The notes under the pieces: model-generated | What the model was told of the DNA's origin: nothing | Database searches by the model: none | What the model saw: only the letters and a program-made list of their open reading frames with translations | DNA from: Gemmatimonadota bacterium | GTDB taxonomy: Bacteria; Latescibacterota; UBA2968; UBA8231 | NCBI GenBank assembly: GCA_009841115.1 | Contig: VXML01000080.1 | Span: 146,606 to 210,605, forward strand | Length of the DNA: 64,000 bases | Direction of reading: 5' to 3' | Position numbers and translations under genes: made by a program | In this document: in pieces, positions 61,956 to 64,000 of the stretch | Position numbering within the stretch: position 1 is the first letter of the stretch | Layout of the letters: each line of letters starts with the position of its first letter

Positions 61956-62849
61956 ATGGACCTCTACCAATTGCGTAGTTTCTACGAAATCGTCCGCGAG
62001 CAGAGCTTTACCCGGGCGGCCGACAAACTCTTTCTGACTCAGCCGGCCATTAGCCTCCAGATCAAGGCATTGGAGAACGAACTGGACGAGATCCTACTCG
62101 AGCGCAATCGGCGGCAACTCCGTCTGACGCCGGCCGGCGAGATTCTCTTTGCTCATGCGAAGGTGGTTCTCTCACGGCTGGAGAAGGCGCGCGACGATAT
62201 TGCGGCGCTCAAGCAGGTCTTGCGTGGGCGGCTAGCGATCGGGACTAGCGATACCAACTGCACCTATATTTTGCCCAACGTGCTCGCCGAGTTCCGCGCC
62301 CACTACCCAGAGGTCGAGTTAGACATCCGCAATCGAATGTCGCCGGAGGTGAGCAACCTAGTGCTCAACGACGAAGTGGAGTTCGGGTTGGCGACCTTGC
62401 CGGTCAAGCACCGCGACTTGGTCTGCGAGTCGCTTTTCGAGCGGCGGGATGTGCTTATTTGTCCCCCGGACCACGCGCTGGGCAAAAGGCGCAGGATAGG
62501 GCTCAAACAGCTTGCCGAATATCCGTTTCTGGTCTTGGAACGCGGGAGCACTAGCCGGCAGTTGCTCGACGAGGTTTTCCAACGGCAGGGCTTGTCGTTG
62601 CAGGTCGAAATGACGCTCGGCGGGATCGAGATTATCAAGCGTTACGTGGAGATTGGGTTGGGTCTTGCGTTGGTGCCGGAGGTGGCGGTGGAAGAAGAGG
62701 TCTCCGCGGGAAAAGTACGCGCTATACAGGTCAATGGATTGGCCAAACGCCGAATAGGTCTAATCGAGCACCGGCAGCGACGGCGTTCTCCGGCGACGGA
62801 GGCTTTCTTGGCGCTGTTGCGCGAATTTATTGCCGCCGGGGAGATTTAA
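61956..62849 (+). CDS. LysR-family transcriptional regulator
   Basis: The 297-residue regulator has the LysR winged helix at residues 1-62 (MDLYQLRSFYEIVREQSFTR, AADKLFLTQPAISLQIKALE, LRLTPAGEILFAHA), a linker helix, and a periplasmic-binding-like effector domain from about 90 (GRLAIGTSDTNCTYILPNVL, VEFGLATLPVKHRDLV). An AAAGGA lies ahead of the ATG. The closest named groups are CysB/CbbR-like regulators. By position it probably controls the divergent HAD-purA-like run and itself. The effector is unknown. Confidence 0.93.
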   Translation: MDLYQLRSFYEIVREQSFTRAADKLFLTQPAISLQIKALENELDEILLERNRRQLRLTPAGEILFAHAKVVLSRLEKARDDIAALKQVLRGRLAIGTSDTNCTYILPNVLAEFRAHYPEVELDIRNRMSPEVSNLVLNDEVEFGLATLPVKHRDLVCESLFERRDVLICPPDHALGKRRRIGLKQLAEYPFLVLERGSTSRQLLDEVFQRQGLSLQVEMTLGGIEIIKRYVEIGLGLALVPEVAVEEEVSAGKVRAIQVNGLAKRRIGLIEHRQRRRSPATEAFLALLREFIAAGEI

Positions 62850-62943
62850 CGCGCAAAGTCCCATCGCCGAAGCGCATCGCGCCGCTCGATGAATTCACCG
62901 TGGTACGGAGCGGGTAGGCGACGAATTGATCGAGCGCGTCGAG

Positions 62944-63306
62944 CTAATCGGTCGGCGTCGGCGGCTGGGAGATACGAATCCGCCCACCGCGAATCGTGAT
63001 AATCGCCTGCATTTCAAGTGCCTGCCGATGCTGCTCAAGCAACTCGGCCATTAAGGCGATGCGTTGCTCGGTCGGCACGTCCGGGAGGCGTACTAACCCC
63101 GCATGTGGAACTTCCCAAACGAACACCAGCTTTCCGAAATCTGTATCAACCGTCACTAGAATTCTTTGTCCGCTAGCGGCAACTTCGAGCAAAGCTCGGT
63201 CGCCGGGGTCCGGTCCAAGCTCCCGCGACTCGACGACGTCATGCCCTTGGCGACGTAACCACTCGGCTAGCAGGTGGCCAGCACACCGGTCGATGAGGAA
63301 TCTCAA
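62944..63306 (-). CDS. DUF5615 PIN-like toxin
   Basis: The 120-residue protein has the PIN-like opening LRFLIDRCAGHLLAEWLRRQ with GHDVVESRELG after it, then a second acidic motif ILVTVDTDFGKLVF. It is a Mut7-C/DUF5615-type presumed RNase. The TTG at 63306 is taken as start because it overlaps the stop of the DUF433 gene (TTGA) and places the conserved FLID at residue 3. The order antitoxin-toxin and the coupling fit this TA class. Activity on RNA is inferred from family. Confidence 0.82.
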   Translation of the reverse strand: MRFLIDRCAGHLLAEWLRRQGHDVVESRELGPDPGDRALLEVAASGQRILVTVDTDFGKLVFVWEVPHAGLVRLPDVPTEQRIALMAELLEQHRQALEMQAIITIRGGRIRISQPPTPTD

Positions 63307-63551
63307 GGTGCTGCTATGGCCACGGCTGACAGCGTATCGTGCGAGATCACCGCGTGTGCGTAGGCAACACACGCCTGTAGGTCGGCTTCTTCGAGTTCGG
63401 GGTAATCGGCTAAAATGGCCTCTGGCTTTACACCTTGGGCTAACAAGCTCAGGATAAGTTCCACCGAGATACGCATTTCGCGAATAATGGGCTTGCCATC
63501 GAAAATATCTGGACGCGCCGTGATGCGCTTGAGGAGTTCGGGATGGGGCAT
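63303..63551 (-). CDS. DUF433-family antitoxin
   Basis: The 82-residue protein begins at ATG 63551 (MPHPELLKRITARPDIFDGK) and continues PIIREMRISVELILSLLAQG, then DYPELEEADLQACVAYA, the normal DUF433 helix-turn-helix pattern. The frame is open further upstream but without support. DUF433 proteins partner DUF5615 toxins. The stop overlaps the toxin start by four bases. Confidence 0.88.
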   Translation of the reverse strand: MPHPELLKRITARPDIFDGKPIIREMRISVELILSLLAQGVKPEAILADYPELEEADLQACVAYAHAVISHDTLSAVAIAAP

Positions 63552-63675
63552 GTTTGCACTCCGTGGTTGGTTGATTCCTTTCATAGGTGCCATCGGGGTT
63601 CTTGCCGATCCGCCTTTAGGAGACCAAGCGATCATAGGTATAGTATAGGGAATTTCGTGGGTAGGAAAATTTTCT

Positions 63676-64000
63676 TCAAATGGCAAACCACGGTCGCACC
63701 GCCACTCCGTTGCGCCGGTACGCGCGGGTGCCGCCATAGATCAGCGAGGCATTCGCAAGGTCCTGTCCGGCGGTGCGGCTCCACCATGTAAGGGCGGTGA
63801 ACGCATCGGAGCTGACCGTTTGTCCAGACTTGATCTCAATCGGGTAGAGTGCCGAGCCCTGTTCTACCAGTAGATCAACCTCGTGGCCAGTGCGGTCGCG
63901 CCAAAAATACAGCGGGGGCTTCTGGCGGTGGTGGCGGAAGGCTTTGGCCGCTTCGGCGACTTGGTAATTTTCAAAAAGGGGGCCGCGCAAGGGGTGGGTG
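63676..64000 (-). CDS. AAA ATPase with DUF4143 domain, C-terminal part only
   Basis: The frame runs off the right edge of the window. The visible ~107 residues contain RGPLFENYQVAEAAKAFRHH, then LYFWRDRTGHEVDLLVEQGS and LYPIEIKSGQTVSSDAF, which is the DUF4143 restriction-fold-like end of AAA_14 ATPases. The ATPase part should lie beyond the window. An internal TTG at 63990 is not the start. These proteins are frequent in uncultivated bacteria; their function is uncertain. Confidence 0.85.
   Translation of the reverse strand, partial: THPLRGPLFENYQVAEAAKAFRHHRQKPPLYFWRDRTGHEVDLLVEQGSALYPIEIKSGQTVSSDAFTALTWWSRTAGQDLANASLIYGGTRAYRRNGVAVRPWFAI

Overview
The window reads as chromosomal DNA from an uncultivated, GC-rich, Gram-negative bacterium. 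There are large outer-membrane barrels, a SurA-like lipoprotein, LolD/FtsX-type export and many signal peptides. Three paralogous DUF6785/DUF6784-type membrane proteins, a phytanoyl-CoA dioxygenase, a mandelate racemase-family enzyme, sarcosine-oxidase-type genes and secreted proteins with FlgD/CHU-like C-termini together suggest a Latescibacterota/Poribacteria-like lineage. That placement is inference; no rRNA or tRNA gene was seen.

Layout. 0-10 kb: 3' part of soxA, an opposing CarboxypepD/DUF5686-type barrel, the first DUF6785-type permease, a collapsed hsdM remnant coupled to an AlbA_2/ATPase gene, then soxG. 10-16.6 kb (minus strand): trkA-trkH potassium uptake, L-rhamnose mutarotase, the second DUF6785-type permease and a cyclopropane-fatty-acid-synthase-like methyltransferase. 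16.7-34.2 kb (plus strand): a peptide-type substrate-binding protein, then the most unusual block: a small secreted protein, three related large secreted proteins ending in a TPNGDGVND/FlgD-like domain, two tandem paralogous ~930-residue outer-membrane proteins and a two-parvulin SurA-like lipoprotein. It looks like a self-contained surface-assembly or display system. 34.4-36.6 kb: an AT-richer defence islet (PD-(D/E)XK nuclease with winged helix, an unknown gene, a HEPN protein). 36.6-42.6 kb: an enolase-superfamily enzyme, a secreted PKD protein, a GT-C glycosyltransferase with TPRs and an SGNH hydrolase with TPRs. 42.6-46 kb: an accessory patch with an orphan methyltransferase, HigBA, a collapsed exonuclease-BRCT gene and two copies of one gene tail. 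46-53 kb: the third DUF6785-type permease, PhyH, a methyltransferase/HNH restriction pair and cbiZ-cbiB. 53-55 kb: BrnTA and a PQQ-like propeller. 55-61.8 kb: a six-gene minus-strand run (HAD phosphatase, short PurA-like enzyme, DMT protein, thioesterase, LolD-like ATPase, FtsX permease), divergent from a LysR regulator. The right edge holds a DUF433/DUF5615 pair and the end of an AAA/DUF4143 gene.

Decayed genes are a theme. HsdM and the exonuclease-BRCT protein have each lost their middle but kept both ends, and two copies of one C-terminal domain survive as fragments. Three toxin-antitoxin-type pairs, a HEPN candidate and two methyltransferases fit a genome rich in defence genes. No CRISPR array or insertion-sequence transposase was seen, and no gene-free gap exceeds about 260 bases.
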